From positions 496,001 to 560,000 of the forward strand of contig NZ_CP029397.2 of assembly GCF_001704615.3 (NCBI RefSeq): DNA of 64,000 nt. The letters run 5' to 3'. Shown here one piece after another: positions 43,781 through 54,676 of the stretch. The translations under genes were made by a program, and so were the position numbers. Source of the DNA: Acinetobacter defluvii (GTDB taxonomy: Bacteria > Pseudomonadota > Gammaproteobacteria > Pseudomonadales > Moraxellaceae). A model generated the notes under the pieces. That model was not told the DNA's origin. It searched no databases and saw nothing but the letters and a program-made list of their open reading frames with translations. The first letter of the stretch is position 1; each line of letters begins with the position of its first letter.

Positions 43781-45364
43781 TTATCTTTTTCCAAATAGTG
43801 AGCCAAGTAAGCCACGAACAATTTTTTGTCCTGTACTACCACCTAGGCTGCGTGCTGCACTTTTTGCAAAAGTACCTACAATATCTTGGGTCAGTTTTTC
43901 ACGTTGTTTTGCTGCGCGTTCAGCTTCCTTTTGCTGTTCTTTAGCAATACGTTCTTGCTCTTTGGCTTGTTGTTTTGCTGCAACTTCTTGTTGTTTTAAT
44001 TGTTGCTTAGTGATTTCTTCAAGCTGCTTTGCTTGCTGCGCTGCCAGTTCAAAGGCAATTTTTTGTTGAGCGCTCTCCGTTACTTTGCGTTGTAACATTT
44101 CATAGGCACTATCACGATCAACTTCATTTTCATAGATACCCGCAACAATACTTTGCGCTATCAATGCCTTGCGCTCTTCTGGGTTGATTGGAGTAAATGC
44201 AGAGTAAGGAGGCATTACCATACCACGCTCTACAATTTGTGGTGTGCCTTGTTCATCCAAACAGCTAATTAAAGCCTCACCTACCGCCAGTTCGGTAATG
44301 GCTTGGTCTACTTTAAACTCTGGATTGGCACGGAAAGTATCTGCAGCAGTTTTGACGGCTTTTTGATCTTTTGGTGTAAAGGCACGCAAAGCATGTTGTA
44401 TTCGATTACCCAGTTGCCCGAGTACATCCTCAGGAATGTCGAGCGGACTTTGTGTAATAAAATAAATCCCCACTCCTTTAGAGCGAATCAGACGTACCAC
44501 TTGTTGAATTTTTTCTTGCAAAGCTGGGCTGGCATTATCAAATAATAGATGTGCCTCATCAAAGAAAAACACCAGTTTAGGTTTGTCCATGTCACCCACT
44601 TCAGGTAATTTTTCAAACAGCTCTGAAAGCATCCAAAGTAAAAAAGTTGCATAGAGTTTAGGTGTATTCATCAATTTATCAGCCGCCAATAAATTGATGT
44701 AGCCATGACCATTGGAGTCAGTTTGAATAAAATCCATGATATCCAAGCTAGGTTCACCAAAGAATTTATCACCGCCTTGATCACCTAAAGCTAAAAGATT
44801 GCGCTGGATTGCACCTAAACTTGCGGGTGAAAGATTGCCATATTCTGCTTTGAGTGCGGCTGCATTTTCACTAACATACGTCAGCATCGCTTTAAGGTCT
44901 TTAAAGTCAATTAGTAATGAACCTTGATCATCTGCAATCCTAAAAACAGCAGAGAGCACACCTTCTTGGGTTTCATTTAAGTTAAGCATTTGCGCAAGCA
45001 GTAAAGGACCAATTTCTGAAACTGTAGTACGGATTGGGTGTCCTTGCGCACCAAAAAGATCCCAAAAAATAGTGGGTGAAGCTGCAAACGGAATCTGATC
45101 GATACCTAAGCTTTTAATGCGTTCATCAAACTTTGGATTGCTTGAACCTGTTTTGGCTATACTTGATACATCGCCTTTTGCATCCGCTAAAAATACAGGT
45201 ACACCAATGCGAGAAAAGCTTTCAGCCAAAACTTTTAGGGTGACCGTTTTTCCTGTTCCTGTTGCCCCTGCGATGAGTCCGTGACGGTTGGCAAATTGAG
45301 AATGTAAAACAATGTTTTGTGTGATATTAGATGTTTTTTTTGCAATAACCAGTGGCGTTGCCAT
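43781..45364 (-). CDS. HerA-like ATPase (YjgR/DUF853 family)
   Basis: This is a 527-residue P-loop ATPase of the FtsK/HerA group. GATGTGKT at 33-40 is the Walker A motif and [12 protein letters not shown] the Walker B region. The last 100 residues are a Gln/Glu/Lys/Ala-rich coiled coil. DUF853 proteins are widespread and poorly characterised; a role in DNA handling is inferred only. No nuclease (NurA) partner lies beside it. Confidence 0.85.
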   Translation of the reverse strand: MATPLVIAKKTSNITQNIVLHSQFANRHGLIAGATGTGKTVTLKVLAESFSRIGVPVFLADAKGDVSSIAKTGSSNPKFDERIKSLGIDQIPFAASPTIFWDLFGAQGHPIRTTVSEIGPLLLAQMLNLNETQEGVLSAVFRIADDQGSLLIDFKDLKAMLTYVSENAAALKAEYGNLSPASLGAIQRNLLALGDQGGDKFFGEPSLDIMDFIQTDSNGHGYINLLAADKLMNTPKLYATFLLWMLSELFEKLPEVGDMDKPKLVFFFDEAHLLFDNASPALQEKIQQVVRLIRSKGVGIYFITQSPLDIPEDVLGQLGNRIQHALRAFTPKDQKAVKTAADTFRANPEFKVDQAITELAVGEALISCLDEQGTPQIVERGMVMPPYSAFTPINPEERKALIAQSIVAGIYENEVDRDSAYEMLQRKVTESAQQKIAFELAAQQAKQLEEITKQQLKQQEVAAKQQAKEQERIAKEQQKEAERAAKQREKLTQDIVGTFAKSAARSLGGSTGQKIVRGLLGSLFGKR

Positions 45365-45540
45365 AAGTGAACCTATTTTCTATATAAAATTTTGATGTTA
45401 TTGGAATATTTTTTAACATACAAATTGTAAGTTGTGCTTAATTTTTAACTATTTTTACAATGCTAAAACAAAGCGTTATATGTAATCTCATTACTTTGAT
45501 TTTAATCATTTAAAAGACTGAAAAACAATGAATAGCTGGT

Positions 45541-45581
45541 AAAAGAGAATAATAGACACACTTGAGTCTATTATTCTCTCT
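45541..45581 (-). terminator. Terminator after the PLP enzyme gene
   Basis: AGAGAATAATAGAC (45544-45557) pairs perfectly over 14 bases with GTCTATTATTCTCT (45566-45579), followed on the minus strand by TTTT. Confidence 0.82.
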
Positions 45582-45588
45582 GGTTTTA

Positions 45589-46776
45589 TTATGTGATGGT
45601 TTTTAAAGCTTGTTGAATATCTTGGATCAAATCCTCGGTATCTTCCAAGCCGATACAAAAGCGTACCAATACCCCTTGTTGTAAGTGTTGTTGTGGCAAA
45701 ACACGCATAGTTTTTAAATCATAGAGCATGACAAGGCTGACCGGACCACCCCAGCTAAAGCCGAGTTTAAAGAGTTGTAATGCATCGCAAAATCTACGAA
45801 CAGTGGTTATCTCATATTCAGGTTGGAAAATAACACTCACCAAGCCAGCACTCTGTTCGGTTTGACAAGTTGCTTTCCAGAAAGGATGGCTGATATTCTC
45901 AGGATCAGCAGGATGTAAAACTTGAGCGAAAGTATTTTGTGTTTTTAACCAGTTCAAAAGGTATAAGGCACTTTTTGATTGATGTTCGTAGCGGATTCGC
46001 ATAGAAGCTAAACTACGTTGCACTTGAGCAGCATCATCTCCAGAGATTGCAATGCCTTGTATTGCATGCATACGAAATAATTGATGATGTAATTTTTGAT
46101 CACGTGTGACCACAGAGCCCATTAAAATATCACCGCCACCACTAGGGTATTTGGTTAGTGCATGTACTGAAATATCGACAGATAAATGCTCTTCACTAAA
46201 ATCAAAGGCATTAAAAGCTAGACCTGCACCCCAGGTATTATCTAAAGCTGTCAACAGATGATGTGCTTGGGCTTTTTTTACAAGTTTAACCAAATCTGGA
46301 AATTCTAAGGTGACCGAACCTGCAGCTTCTAACCAAATCAGTTTGGCTTTGGGAGTTGGTTGGAAGCTTTCAACATCAATTGAATTATATACTTTAATCT
46401 GAATACCATAACGTGATTCTAAATTGCGTAAATGTTCCATATTGGGACCATAAATATTATCCGCAACCCAAACCTCATCGCCATAACTTAAAAAGCATGA
46501 ATTGACGAGGTTAATGGCAGACAACCCACTTGGCGCTAGTAAGCAATATTTCCCCCCCTCAATTTGTGCCATATTATCCCCCAAAGTAAAGGTCGTAGGG
46601 GTGCCATGGGTGCCATAACTATAATCATAATCATCTGTCCAATGACGATCGAACAGGGCATCGGTATTTTCAAAAATAATTGTTGATGCACGATACAGGG
46701 GAGCTTGGATTGTATTTATATATTGTGGGGCTTTACGTGGGGCATGGATTAATGCAGTTTGTGGTTTTAGTTTCAC
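45589..46776 (-). CDS. Cys/Met metabolism PLP-dependent enzyme (cystathionine beta-lyase-like)
   Basis: This is a protein of about 395 residues of the trans-sulphuration family. The PLP lysine is K209 (HALTKYPSGGGD) and the cofactor aspartate is in LDNTW (about 179). The motifs SYGTHGTPT and APSGLSAINL bind substrate and phosphate. Sequence style favours a MetC-type beta-lyase, but gamma-synthase activity is not excluded. The start is uncertain: GTG 46776 gives the expected N-terminus (KLKPQTALIHAPR); TTG 46788 and ATG 46857 are in frame further up, the latter adding a hydrophobic stretch unlike the family. Confidence 0.85.
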   Translation of the reverse strand: MKLKPQTALIHAPRKAPQYINTIQAPLYRASTIIFENTDALFDRHWTDDYDYSYGTHGTPTTFTLGDNMAQIEGGKYCLLAPSGLSAINLVNSCFLSYGDEVWVADNIYGPNMEHLRNLESRYGIQIKVYNSIDVESFQPTPKAKLIWLEAAGSVTLEFPDLVKLVKKAQAHHLLTALDNTWGAGLAFNAFDFSEEHLSVDISVHALTKYPSGGGDILMGSVVTRDQKLHHQLFRMHAIQGIAISGDDAAQVQRSLASMRIRYEHQSKSALYLLNWLKTQNTFAQVLHPADPENISHPFWKATCQTEQSAGLVSVIFQPEYEITTVRRFCDALQLFKLGFSWGGPVSLVMLYDLKTMRVLPQQHLQQGVLVRFCIGLEDTEDLIQDIQQALKTIT

Positions 46777-46927
46777 AGTGTCACTCAAAATAACAAGAAA
46801 AAATATGACACTTAGCAAACCATATTCATCCGTAGCCACAAAGCAATAATTTGTCAAAATTAATAACCAAACTCAATATTGGCTTCGTTTTTGCATTTTA
46901 GCTTTTGTATTTCTAGCAATGTTGGAT

Positions 46928-46942
46928 TGTGTCAAGCACACA
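46928..46942. promoter_or_regulatory. Inverted repeat between divergent genes
   Basis: TGTGT-CAAGC-ACACA is a 5-5-5 inverted repeat, with a possible -10 (TACAAT, 46943-46948) immediately to the right for the amidotransferase gene. No regulator is recognised. Confidence 0.35.
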
Positions 46943-46965
46943 TACAATAAAAATAGGTGAAGCCC

Positions 46966-47694
46966 ATGAGAAATTTGAAAGTCCATTATTTTCAACATAT
47001 TGCAGGCGAAGGCTTTGGCAGTTGCTATGCGTATTTAAAGGCAATGGGTGCTGAAATTACCGCCACAGAGTTTTTTGCTTTGCCACTAGACTCACAATTA
47101 GACATAGATGCATTACCGCATGTCGATGAGGTTGATTTACTGATGATCATGGGAGGTGAAATGAGTGTCAATGATGAAGCAAATTATCCATGGTTAAAAA
47201 TCGAAAAAAGATGGATTCGACGTTATTTGGCGACTGAAAAACCCGCCATAGGCTTGTGTTTAGGAGGGCAACTCATTGCAAATGCGTTAGGGGCAAATGT
47301 AAGTCGCAATCCTATACAAGAAATTGGTTGGACTTTAATCAATAGAAGTCAGCCTGTATTAGAAAATGTATTTCAGATTCCAGACCGAATGAAGGTGATG
47401 CAATGGCACAGTGAAACCTTTGATATTCCTAAAGGTGCGATCAGGTTAGCAGAAAATCATGCATGCGTGAATCAACTTTATCAAATCGGTAAAAATGTCC
47501 TAGGCTTTCAGTTTCACCCTGAAATTACTCCACATAGTTTAAATATTTTTATAGACCACGAAGAAGAAAATAGGGTGTTTAATAATGCATCATTACAGAG
47601 TTTGAATACATTAAGGCACTCTCAACAGCAGGATTACCAAATGGGAAATATGCTACTTAATCATGCAATCGATTTTGTTTTAAAGATAGAGTGA
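46966..47694 (+). CDS. Class I glutamine amidotransferase-like protein
   Basis: This is a 242-residue protein. The nucleophile cysteine is in GLCLGGQ (about 98), and the His-Glu pair is in FQFHPE. It resembles the free-standing GMP synthase-like amidotransferases. ATG at 46966 has TAGGTGA upstream; a GTG three codons earlier is in frame. No synthetase partner lies nearby, so it may be a peptidase or gamma-glutamyl hydrolase instead. Confidence 0.85.
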   Translation: MRNLKVHYFQHIAGEGFGSCYAYLKAMGAEITATEFFALPLDSQLDIDALPHVDEVDLLMIMGGEMSVNDEANYPWLKIEKRWIRRYLATEKPAIGLCLGGQLIANALGANVSRNPIQEIGWTLINRSQPVLENVFQIPDRMKVMQWHSETFDIPKGAIRLAENHACVNQLYQIGKNVLGFQFHPEITPHSLNIFIDHEEENRVFNNASLQSLNTLRHSQQQDYQMGNMLLNHAIDFVLKIE

Positions 47695-47765
47695 AGTGAT
47701 TAAGCAATAATCAATGTAGATTTACAATTAAAATGACCTAAATAAAGAAAAACGGTTAAATAGGT

Positions 47766-47794
47766 TTGCTTAAGCGTTAAACAGTCGCTATAAT
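47766..47794 (+). promoter_or_regulatory. S10 operon promoter
   Basis: TTGCTT (47766-47771), a 17-base spacer and TATAAT (47789-47794). The predicted start at about 47801 gives a 167-base leader. Confidence 0.88.
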
Positions 47795-47800
47795 GGGCGA

Positions 47801-47888
47801 CCCTTCGATAGGAAGGGCTGAATGTCCAAGAAAGTCATTCAGATCGTTACAGTCGTGGCATCGATCACGACCTTAGTGATAATTCACT
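47801..47888 (+). promoter_or_regulatory. S10 operon leader with four hairpins
   Basis: Stems are CCCTTC/GAAGGG (47801-47817), GAATG/CATTC (47820-47840), GTCGTG/CACGAC (47852-47871) and AGTGA/TCACT (47875-47888). In E. coli an S10 leader hairpin binds L4 to stop transcription and translation; whether L4 acts here is unknown. Confidence 0.6.
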
Positions 47889-47967
47889 GCTCTTGACACT
47901 TGCCTTTTTAGTAGGGTGAGATGCGTCAGGAGTGATTCTTTATATATTTGGCTTGGAGTTAACTGGT

Positions 47968-48279
47968 ATGTCTAACCAGAGAATTCGTATCCGTCTTAAG
48001 TCTTTTGATCATCGCTTAATTGATCAATCTTCTCAAGAGATCGTAGAAACAGCAAAACGTACTGGCGCACAAGTATGTGGTCCAATTCCGATGCCTACTC
48101 GCATCGAGCGTTTTAACGTTTTGACATCACCACACGTAAACAAAGATGCGCGTGACCAATACGAGATCCGCACTTATAAACGTTTGATCGACATCGTTCA
48201 ACCTACAGACAAAACTGTGGATGCATTGATGAAGTTGGATCTTGCAGCTGGTGTTGATGTTCAGATCGCATTGGGTTAA
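47968..48279 (+). CDS. rpsJ: 30S ribosomal protein S10
   Basis: 103 residues, starting [20 protein letters not shown]. It is the first gene of the S10 operon and also the NusE antitermination factor. The ATG at 47968 has GGAG upstream; the longer open frame to the left is not part of the family protein. Confidence 0.98.
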   Translation: MSNQRIRIRLKSFDHRLIDQSSQEIVETAKRTGAQVCGPIPMPTRIERFNVLTSPHVNKDARDQYEIRTYKRLIDIVQPTDKTVDALMKLDLAAGVDVQIALG

Positions 48280-48338
48280 GGCTTTCGGTTAATTAACGCT
48301 CTAAGTTAATTAAGCCGCTTTTTTAGAGGTTTATGCAC

Positions 48339-48977
48339 ATGGCTATTGGTTTAGTCGGTCGCAAGTGCGGTATGACACGTATCTTTACAGATGCTGGTGT
48401 TTCTGTGCCTGTAACAGTGATTGAGGTTGATCCTAACCGTATCACTCAAATCAAAACGCTTGAAACTGATGGTTATCAAGCGATTCAAATCACTACTGGT
48501 GAACGTCGCGAATCTCGCGTAACTAACGCTCAAAAAGGTCACTTTGCGAAAGCGGGTGTTGCTGCTGGCCGTTTGGTTCAAGAGTTTCGTGCTACAGAAG
48601 CTGATCTTGAAGGTCGTGAAGTTGGTGGAACTATCGGTGTAGATTTGTTTGCAGTGGGTCAGATTGTTGACGTAACTGGTCAATCTAAAGGTAAAGGCTT
48701 CCAAGGTGGTGTTAAGCGTTGGAACTTCCGTACGCAAGATGCTACACATGGTAACTCTGTATCTCACCGTGTTTTAGGTTCTACAGGTCAAAACCAAACT
48801 CCTGGTCGCGTATTCAAAGGTAAGAAAATGCCTGGTCACTTAGGTGATGTGCGCGTAACAGTACAAGGTCTTGAAGTTGTATCTATTGACGCTGAACGTT
48901 CAGTTCTAGTTGTTAAAGGTGCGATTCCTGGTGCTACTGGTGGCGACGTTATCGTTCGTCCTACGATCAAGGCCTGA
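48339..48977 (+). CDS. rplC: 50S ribosomal protein L3
   Basis: 212 residues, starting [16 protein letters not shown]3 binds 23S rRNA near the peptidyl transferase centre and starts assembly. ATG at 48339 is preferred to the ATG two codons earlier, with AGAGG about nine bases upstream. Confidence 0.97.
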   Translation: MAIGLVGRKCGMTRIFTDAGVSVPVTVIEVDPNRITQIKTLETDGYQAIQITTGERRESRVTNAQKGHFAKAGVAAGRLVQEFRATEADLEGREVGGTIGVDLFAVGQIVDVTGQSKGKGFQGGVKRWNFRTQDATHGNSVSHRVLGSTGQNQTPGRVFKGKKMPGHLGDVRVTVQGLEVVSIDAERSVLVVKGAIPGATGGDVIVRPTIKA

Positions 48978-48988
48978 GGGGAAATAAC

Positions 48989-49591
48989 GTGAATTTAAAA
49001 ACTGTTTCCGGCTCTGCTGTTGAATTGTCTGAAGTTGCGTTTGGTCGTGACTTTAATGAAGCACTTGTACACCAAGTTGTTACAGCTTATTTAGCTGGTG
49101 GTCGTCAAGGCTCAAAAGCACAAAAATCACGTGCAGACGTTGCTGGTGGTGGTAAAAAACCATTCCGTCAAAAAGGTACTGGCCGCGCTCGTGCTGGTTC
49201 TATTCGTAGCCCAATCTGGGTTGGTGGTGGTAAAACTTTTGCTGCACGTCCACAAGATTGGTCTCAAAAAGTTAACCGTAAAATGTACCGCGGTGCAATG
49301 CAATGTATCTTAGCTGAACTTGTTCGCCAAGATCGTCTTGTATTGGTTGAAGAGTTTGCTGTTGAAGCGCCTAAAACTAAAGAATTGCTTGCAAAACTTA
49401 ACGACTTGAACGCTACTCGCGCATTAATCGTTACTGAAGCTGTAGATGAAAATCTATACTTAGCTGCACGTAACCTTCCACATGTTGATGTGGTAGATGC
49501 TGCTGGGATCGATCCTGTTGGCTTGATCGCGTTCGATAAAGTTGTAATGTCTGTTGCTGCTGCTAAGAAAATTGAGGTAGAACTCGGATGA
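48989..49591 (+). CDS. rplD: 50S ribosomal protein L4
   Basis: 200 residues, with GTG start behind GAGGGGAAA. The loop region [19 protein letters not shown] that lines the exit tunnel is intact. In E. coli L4 represses this operon. Its stop overlaps the rplW start (ATGA). Confidence 0.97.
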   Translation: MNLKTVSGSAVELSEVAFGRDFNEALVHQVVTAYLAGGRQGSKAQKSRADVAGGGKKPFRQKGTGRARAGSIRSPIWVGGGKTFAARPQDWSQKVNRKMYRGAMQCILAELVRQDRLVLVEEFAVEAPKTKELLAKLNDLNATRALIVTEAVDENLYLAARNLPHVDVVDAAGIDPVGLIAFDKVVMSVAAAKKIEVELG

Positions 49592-49908
49592 ACAACGAAC
49601 GTATCTATCAAGTCCTAAAAGGACCTGTATTCTCAGAAAAGGCACAAGTTTTAGGTGAAGCTGCTGGTGTTCAAGTTTTTAAAGTTGCACTTGATGCAAA
49701 CAAACTTGAAATCAAAAAAGCAGTTGAACAATTATTTGGTGTTCAAGTTGTTAAAGTTAACACAACGATCACTAAAGGTAAGACTAAGCGCTTTGGTCGT
49801 ACATTAGGACGTCGTTCTGATGTTAAAAAAGCATACGTCACCCTGAAAGCTGGCCAAGATGTCGAAATGGCTGACTTGGGCGATACCGCTGAAAGCGCAG
49901 CGGAATAA
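49588..49908 (+). CDS. rplW: 50S ribosomal protein L23
   Basis: 106 residues, including the [12 protein letters not shown] start region. L23 sits at the tunnel exit, where trigger factor and SRP dock. Translationally coupled to rplD by a four-base overlap. Confidence 0.96.
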   Translation: MNNERIYQVLKGPVFSEKAQVLGEAAGVQVFKVALDANKLEIKKAVEQLFGVQVVKVNTTITKGKTKRFGRTLGRRSDVKKAYVTLKAGQDVEMADLGDTAESAAE

Positions 49909-49919
49909 GGACGAAAATT

Positions 49920-50744
49920 ATGCCGATTCAAAAATGTAAGCCAACGTCTCCAGGGCGTCGCTTTGTAGAGAAAGTGGTTCATAGCCATCTTCACAAAGGC
50001 GCACCTTATGCTCCGTTGGTAGAAGCTAAAAAACGTACTGGTGGTCGTAATAACAACGGTCACATTACGACTCGTCACGTTGGTGGCGGACATAAGCAGC
50101 ATTACCGTCTTGTTGACTTTAAACGTAACAAAGATGGTATTCCTGCAACTGTAGAACGTATTGAATACGATCCTAACCGTACATCTCATATCGCACTTGT
50201 GCTTTATGCTGACGGTGAGCGTCGTTATATCATTGCACCTAAAGGCCTTCGCGCTGGTGATAAAGTACAATCTGGTAACGATGCTCCAATTCGTACAGGT
50301 AACTGCTTGCCACTTCGCAACATGCCAATCGGTTCTACACTACATAACATTGAACTTAAAATCGGTAAAGGCGCTCAACTAGTGCGTTCAGCTGGTACTT
50401 CTGCTCAATTGTTGGGTCGTGACGGTTCTTACGCAATCATTCGTCTTCGTTCAGGTGAAATGCGTAAAGTACACGTTGAATGTCGCGCTGTATTAGGTGA
50501 AGTATCTAATGCAGAAAGCAACCTTCGTTCACTTGGTAAAGCAGGTGCATCACGCTGGCGTGGCGTTCGTCCTACCGTTCGTGGTATGGCGATGAACCCA
50601 GTAGACCATCCACATGGTGGTGGTGAAGGGCGTAATAAAGGTATTCAACCTGTAAGCCCATGGGGTCAAAAAGCGAAAGGGTACAAGACACGTACCAATA
50701 AGCGTACGACTAAGATGATCATTCGCGACCGTCGCGTTAAGTAA
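49920..50744 (+). CDS. rplB: 50S ribosomal protein L2
   Basis: 274 residues with the conserved C-terminal [17 protein letters not shown] region next to the peptidyl transferase centre. AAGGACG precedes the ATG. Confidence 0.98.
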   Translation: MPIQKCKPTSPGRRFVEKVVHSHLHKGAPYAPLVEAKKRTGGRNNNGHITTRHVGGGHKQHYRLVDFKRNKDGIPATVERIEYDPNRTSHIALVLYADGERRYIIAPKGLRAGDKVQSGNDAPIRTGNCLPLRNMPIGSTLHNIELKIGKGAQLVRSAGTSAQLLGRDGSYAIIRLRSGEMRKVHVECRAVLGEVSNAESNLRSLGKAGASRWRGVRPTVRGMAMNPVDHPHGGGEGRNKGIQPVSPWGQKAKGYKTRTNKRTTKMIIRDRRVK

Positions 50745-50763
50745 CAAGTAAAGGAATCTGACA

Positions 50764-51039
50764 ATGCCTCGTTCTCTGAAAAAAGGCCCATTCGTCGATG
50801 CGCACTTGTTCGCTAAGGTTGAAGCGGCAGTAGCGAGTAACTCTCGTAAGCCGATCAAAACTTGGTCGCGTCGTTCGATGATCCTCCCGGATTTTGTTGG
50901 TTTAACAATTTCTGTACATAATGGCCGTAACCATGTTCCAGTGATTGTATCTGAACATATGGTTGGTCATAAATTAGGTGAATTCGCGCCAACTCGTACC
51001 TATCGTGGTCACGGTGTTGACAAGAAGTCTAAACGTTAA
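50764..51039 (+). CDS. rpsS: 30S ribosomal protein S19
   Basis: 91 residues, [15 protein letters not shown] at the start and [16 protein letters not shown] near the end. It contacts tRNA in the small-subunit head. AAGGAATCT is the ribosome binding site. Confidence 0.97.
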   Translation: MPRSLKKGPFVDAHLFAKVEAAVASNSRKPIKTWSRRSMILPDFVGLTISVHNGRNHVPVIVSEHMVGHKLGEFAPTRTYRGHGVDKKSKR

Positions 51040-51050
51040 TAGGTGCTATG

Positions 51051-51380
51051 ATGGAAGTAACTGCTAAATTACGCGGTGCCGCTATCTCGGCACAAAAAAC
51101 TCGTTTGGTTGCAGACCTAATCCGTGGCAAATCTGTTGCTCACGCGCTTAATATCCTTAATTTCAGCAACAAAAAAGCTGCGGTTTTGGTTAAAAAAGCA
51201 TTGGAATCTGCAATTGCAAACGCTGAACATAATAACAGTTTAGATGTAGACGATCTTAAAGTAACTACGATTTACGTTGATGAAGGCATGAGCCTTAAAC
51301 GTATTATGCCACGTGCGAAAGGCCGTGCAGATCGTATTACTAAGCGTACTTGTCACATCACCGTTAAGGTAGGGGTTTGA
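51051..51380 (+). CDS. rplV: 50S ribosomal protein L22
   Basis: 109 residues. Family start [16 protein letters not shown]; a second ATG one codon upstream may be used. The tunnel-lining loop [17 protein letters not shown], where macrolide resistance changes occur, is normal. Confidence 0.96.
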   Translation: MEVTAKLRGAAISAQKTRLVADLIRGKSVAHALNILNFSNKKAAVLVKKALESAIANAEHNNSLDVDDLKVTTIYVDEGMSLKRIMPRAKGRADRITKRTCHITVKVGV

Positions 51381-51381
51381 T

Positions 51382-52134
51382 ATGGGTCAGAAGGTTCATC
51401 CAATCGGTATCCGCCTAGGTGTTGTGAAACGTCATAACGCTAACTGGTATGCGAATCCGAAACAATACGCTGAATACTTGCTTAAAGATTTGCAAGTTCG
51501 TGAGTTTTTAACTAAAAAACTTAAGAATGCAATGATCAGCAATATTCTTATCGAACGTCCTACAGGTGCTGCTAAAGTAACAATTAGCACTGCTCGTCCA
51601 GGTATCGTGATCGGTAAAAAAGGCGAAGATATTGAGAAATTACAGCGTGAACTTACCAATATTATGGGTGTTCCTGCGCAAGTAAGTATCAATGAAATTG
51701 ATCGTCCAGACTTAGACGCACGTCTAGTTGCTGAAGCAATTGCTTCTCAATTAGAAAAACGTGTAATGTTCCGTCGTGCTATGAAGCGCGCGGTACAAAA
51801 CACAATGCGTGCTGGCGCTAAAGGTATCAAAGTTGAAGTTTCAGGCCGTTTAGGTGGTGCAGAGATTGCACGTACTGAATGGTACCGTGAAGGTCGTGTA
51901 CCTTTACATACACTTCGTGCTGATATTGATTATGCTACTATGCGTGCTGAGACTACTTACGGTACGATCGGCGTTAAAGTATGGATTTTCCGTGGTGAGA
52001 TTTTAGGTGGCATGAAACAAGTCATGAACCCTGCTCCTGCTGAAGAGCGTCCAGCTAAACGTGGTCGTGGTCGTGGTGAAGGTCAAGAGCGTCGTGGTCG
52101 TCGCAATGATCGTTCTGCTGAAAAAGGAGAATAA
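51382..52134 (+). CDS. rpsC: 30S ribosomal protein S3
   Basis: 250 residues: KH domain plus C-terminal domain. It is longer than the E. coli protein (233) by a Gly/Arg-rich tail ([17 protein letters not shown]). It starts one base after the rplV stop region. Confidence 0.97.
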   Translation: MGQKVHPIGIRLGVVKRHNANWYANPKQYAEYLLKDLQVREFLTKKLKNAMISNILIERPTGAAKVTISTARPGIVIGKKGEDIEKLQRELTNIMGVPAQVSINEIDRPDLDARLVAEAIASQLEKRVMFRRAMKRAVQNTMRAGAKGIKVEVSGRLGGAEIARTEWYREGRVPLHTLRADIDYATMRAETTYGTIGVKVWIFRGEILGGMKQVMNPAPAEERPAKRGRGRGEGQERRGRRNDRSAEKGE

Positions 52135-52137
52135 TCC

Positions 52138-52551
52138 ATGTTGCAACCTAAACGTACTAAATTCCGTAAAGTACAAAAAGGCCGTAACACAGGTCTAGCA
52201 CATCGCGGTAGCACTGTATCTTTTGGTACTGTTGCGCTTAAATCTATCGAACGTGGTCAAATGACTGCGCGTCAGATTGAAGCTTGTCGTCGTACAATCA
52301 GTCGTCGTGTTAAACGTGGTGGTAAGATCTTTATCCGTGTTTTCCCAGACAAACCAATTACTGAAAAACCCTTAGAAGTTCGTATGGGTAAAGGTAAAGG
52401 TTCTGTGGAATATTGGGTTTGCCAAATCAAACCAGGTAAGATCTTGTACGAAATGGATGGTGTTAGCGAAGAATTGGCTCGTGAAGCGTTTACGCTTGCA
52501 GCAGCTAAGCTTCCGTTTAAAACCACTATCGTTACTAAGACGGTGATGTAA
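52138..52551 (+). CDS. rplP: 50S ribosomal protein L16
   Basis: 137 residues, starting [17 protein letters not shown]. It organises the aminoacyl-tRNA site on 23S rRNA. GGAGAATAAT precedes the ATG. The stop overlaps the rpmC start by one base. Confidence 0.97.
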   Translation: MLQPKRTKFRKVQKGRNTGLAHRGSTVSFGTVALKSIERGQMTARQIEACRRTISRRVKRGGKIFIRVFPDKPITEKPLEVRMGKGKGSVEYWVCQIKPGKILYEMDGVSEELAREAFTLAAAKLPFKTTIVTKTVM

Positions 52552-52748
52552 TGAAAACTAAAGATCTACGTGAAAAATCGGTAGAAGAATTGGTGGCTTT
52601 GCTTGATGAGCAACAGTTGAATCAATTCCGTCTTCGCATGGCGAAAGCAACTGGTCAGTTGGGTAAATCGCATGAAGTTGCGCTTACTCGTAAGACAATT
52701 GCTCGCATCAAGACCCTCCTTACCGAAAAACAGGGGAACGCACAATGA
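52551..52748 (+). CDS. rpmC: 50S ribosomal protein L29
   Basis: 65 residues, [18 protein letters not shown]; helical and basic. Sits beside L23 at the tunnel exit. Overlaps both neighbours (TAATG and ATGA). Confidence 0.96.
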   Translation: MKTKDLREKSVEELVALLDEQQLNQFRLRMAKATGQLGKSHEVALTRKTIARIKTLLTEKQGNAQ

Positions 52749-53002
52749 GTGAGCAAACAGTTCGCACGTTAACAGGTAAAGTGGTAAGCGACAAAATGGA
52801 CAAGTCTATTGTTGTTCTTATCGAACGCCGCGTTCAACACCCGTTGTATGGCAAATTAATCCGCCGTTCAACTAAATTACACGCTCATGATGAGAACAAT
52901 GTTGCTAAAACTGGCGATCTTGTAAGCATCAAAGAAAGCCGCCCAATGTCTAAAACTAAGTCTTGGACTTTAGTTGAAGTAGTTGAAGCTGCTGCTGAGT
53001 AA
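52745..53002 (+). CDS. rpsQ: 30S ribosomal protein S17
   Basis: 85 residues, with [18 protein letters not shown] and the OB-fold pattern. Last gene of the S10 group; a structured 94-base gap follows before rplN. Confidence 0.97.
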   Translation: MSEQTVRTLTGKVVSDKMDKSIVVLIERRVQHPLYGKLIRRSTKLHAHDENNVAKTGDLVSIKESRPMSKTKSWTLVEVVEAAAE

Positions 53003-53016
53003 TTAACGTTCTTGTT

Positions 53017-53074
53017 GCATCATCGATCAATTTCGAGTACTCTTTGAGCCTTTCGAAATTGCGACCGGTGATGC
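53017..53074 (+). promoter_or_regulatory. Long stem-loop between S10 and spc gene groups
   Basis: GCATCA pairs with TGATGC on the outside (53017/53074), and CAATTTCGA with TCGAAATTG inside (53028-53036/53053-53061). This is the only large gap inside the ribosomal block apart from the one before rpsM. A role in attenuation or mRNA processing is likely but not proven. Confidence 0.6.
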
Positions 53075-53096
53075 GACTCGGTTTTGGAGTAGGGCA

Positions 53097-53465
53097 ATGA
53101 TTCAAACCGAAAGTATGCTCGACGTAGCAGACAACAGTGGTGCTCGCCGCGTACAATGTATTAAAGTACTAGGTGGTTCACATCGTCGTTATGCTTCTGT
53201 TGGCGACATTATTAAAGTTACTGTAAAAGAAGCAATTCCACGTGGCCGTGTTAAAAAAGGTGACGTGATGAATGCAGTTGTAGTTCGTACTAAATTCGGT
53301 ATTCGTCGTCCAGACGGTTCTGTGATCCGTTTTGATGATAATGCTGCAGTTATTTTGAACAACAACAAGGCTCCGATTGCCACTCGTATTTTCGGACCAG
53401 TGACTCGTGAACTTCGTACTGAACAGTTCATGAAAATCATTTCATTGGCTCCTGAAGTTCTATAA
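53097..53465 (+). CDS. rplN: 50S ribosomal protein L14
   Basis: 122 residues, [24 protein letters not shown] in family style. First gene of the spc group. GGAGTAGGGCA lies before the ATG. Confidence 0.97.
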   Translation: MIQTESMLDVADNSGARRVQCIKVLGGSHRRYASVGDIIKVTVKEAIPRGRVKKGDVMNAVVVRTKFGIRRPDGSVIRFDDNAAVILNNNKAPIATRIFGPVTRELRTEQFMKIISLAPEVL

Positions 53466-53477
53466 ATAGAGGCAATC

Positions 53478-53795
53478 ATGGCTAAGATTAGAAAAGGCGA
53501 TCAAGTAATTGTGATCGCAGGTAAAGAAAAAGGCAAACAGGGTACTGTTCTGTCTGTTTCTAATGACCGTGTTATGGTAGAAGGCCTTAACTTGGTTAAG
53601 AAGCATCAAAAGCCGAACCGTGCAACTGGTGCTGAAGGCGCTATCGTTACACAAGAAGCTTCGCTTCATATTTCAAACGTGGCAATTTTTAATGCTACAA
53701 CCCAAAAGGCTGACCGTGTTGGTTACCAAGTGACTGAAGGCGTGAAAACTCGCGTATACAAGTCAAATGGTGAATCAGTGGCGGTGGCGAAGTAA
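53478..53795 (+). CDS. rplX: 50S ribosomal protein L24
   Basis: 105 residues, with the KOW motif [19 protein letters not shown]. An assembly-initiator protein. GAGGCAATC precedes the ATG. Confidence 0.97.
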   Translation: MAKIRKGDQVIVIAGKEKGKQGTVLSVSNDRVMVEGLNLVKKHQKPNRATGAEGAIVTQEASLHISNVAIFNATTQKADRVGYQVTEGVKTRVYKSNGESVAVAK

Positions 53796-53811
53796 TAGGT
53801 TGAAATAGGCT

Positions 53812-54348
53812 ATGGCCAGACTTAAAACGCGTTATAACGACGAAATCCGAGCTAAGTTAAAAGAAGAACTTGGCTTGGCAAACGTGATGGAGATTCCTCG
53901 CATCACAAAAATTACCATTAATATGGGTGTTGGTGCGGCTGCAGCTGACAAGAAATTGTTAGATGGCGCTTTAGCTGATATGCAAGCTATTGCTGGTCAA
54001 AAACCAGTACTTACTTTAGCTCGTAAATCTATCGCAGGTTTCAAAATCCGTGATGGTTGGCCGATTGGTTGTAAAGTTACTTTACGCGGCGAACAAATGT
54101 ACGAATTCTTAGACCGTTTGATCTCAATTGCGATCCCTCGTATCCGTGACTTCCGTGGTTTCTCTGCGAAATCATTCGATGGTCGTGGTAACTACTCAAT
54201 GGGTCTCAAGGAACAAATCATGTTCCCTGAAATCGATTTTGATAAGATCGATCGTATTCGTGGTATGGACATTACCATTACTACGACTGCTCGCACTGAT
54301 GACGAAGGCCGTGCGCTTATGCGTGGTTTCGGCTTCCCATTCAAATAA
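53812..54348 (+). CDS. rplE: 50S ribosomal protein L5
   Basis: 178 residues with [11 protein letters not shown] and the 5S rRNA-binding core. In E. coli this is where S8 represses the spc mRNA. 16 bases after rplX. Confidence 0.97.
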   Translation: MARLKTRYNDEIRAKLKEELGLANVMEIPRITKITINMGVGAAAADKKLLDGALADMQAIAGQKPVLTLARKSIAGFKIRDGWPIGCKVTLRGEQMYEFLDRLISIAIPRIRDFRGFSAKSFDGRGNYSMGLKEQIMFPEIDFDKIDRIRGMDITITTTARTDDEGRALMRGFGFPFK

Positions 54349-54357
54349 GAGGTCGAT

Positions 54358-54663
54358 ATGGCTAAGAAAGGTATGATTAATCGCGAATTGAAACGCGAAA
54401 AAACAGTTGCTAAATACGCTGCAAAACGTGCTGAATTAAAAGCAACGATTGCAAACGTAAATGCTTCTGATGAAGAACGTTTCGATGCGATGATGAAGTT
54501 ACAAGCATTACCACGTAATGCATCTCCAGTACGTCTTCGTAACCGTTGTGGTTTAACTGGTCGTCCTCATGGTTACTTCCGTAAGTTCGGTTTAAGCCGT
54601 AACAAATTACGTGACACAGTAATGCAAGGTGATGTACCGGGCGTTGTTAAGGCAAGCTGGTAA
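54358..54663 (+). CDS. rpsN: 30S ribosomal protein S14
   Basis: 101 residues, the long zinc-free form; the single cysteine in [12 protein letters not shown] shows that no zinc site exists. GAGGTCGAT precedes the ATG. Confidence 0.97.
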   Translation: MAKKGMINRELKREKTVAKYAAKRAELKATIANVNASDEERFDAMMKLQALPRNASPVRLRNRCGLTGRPHGYFRKFGLSRNKLRDTVMQGDVPGVVKASW

Positions 54664-54676
54664 GGAGCGACTATAA

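Noticed and set aside
49743..50270. 175-codon minus-strand frame in the ribosomal block
   Set aside because: It is antisense to rplW and rplB, which are certain genes.
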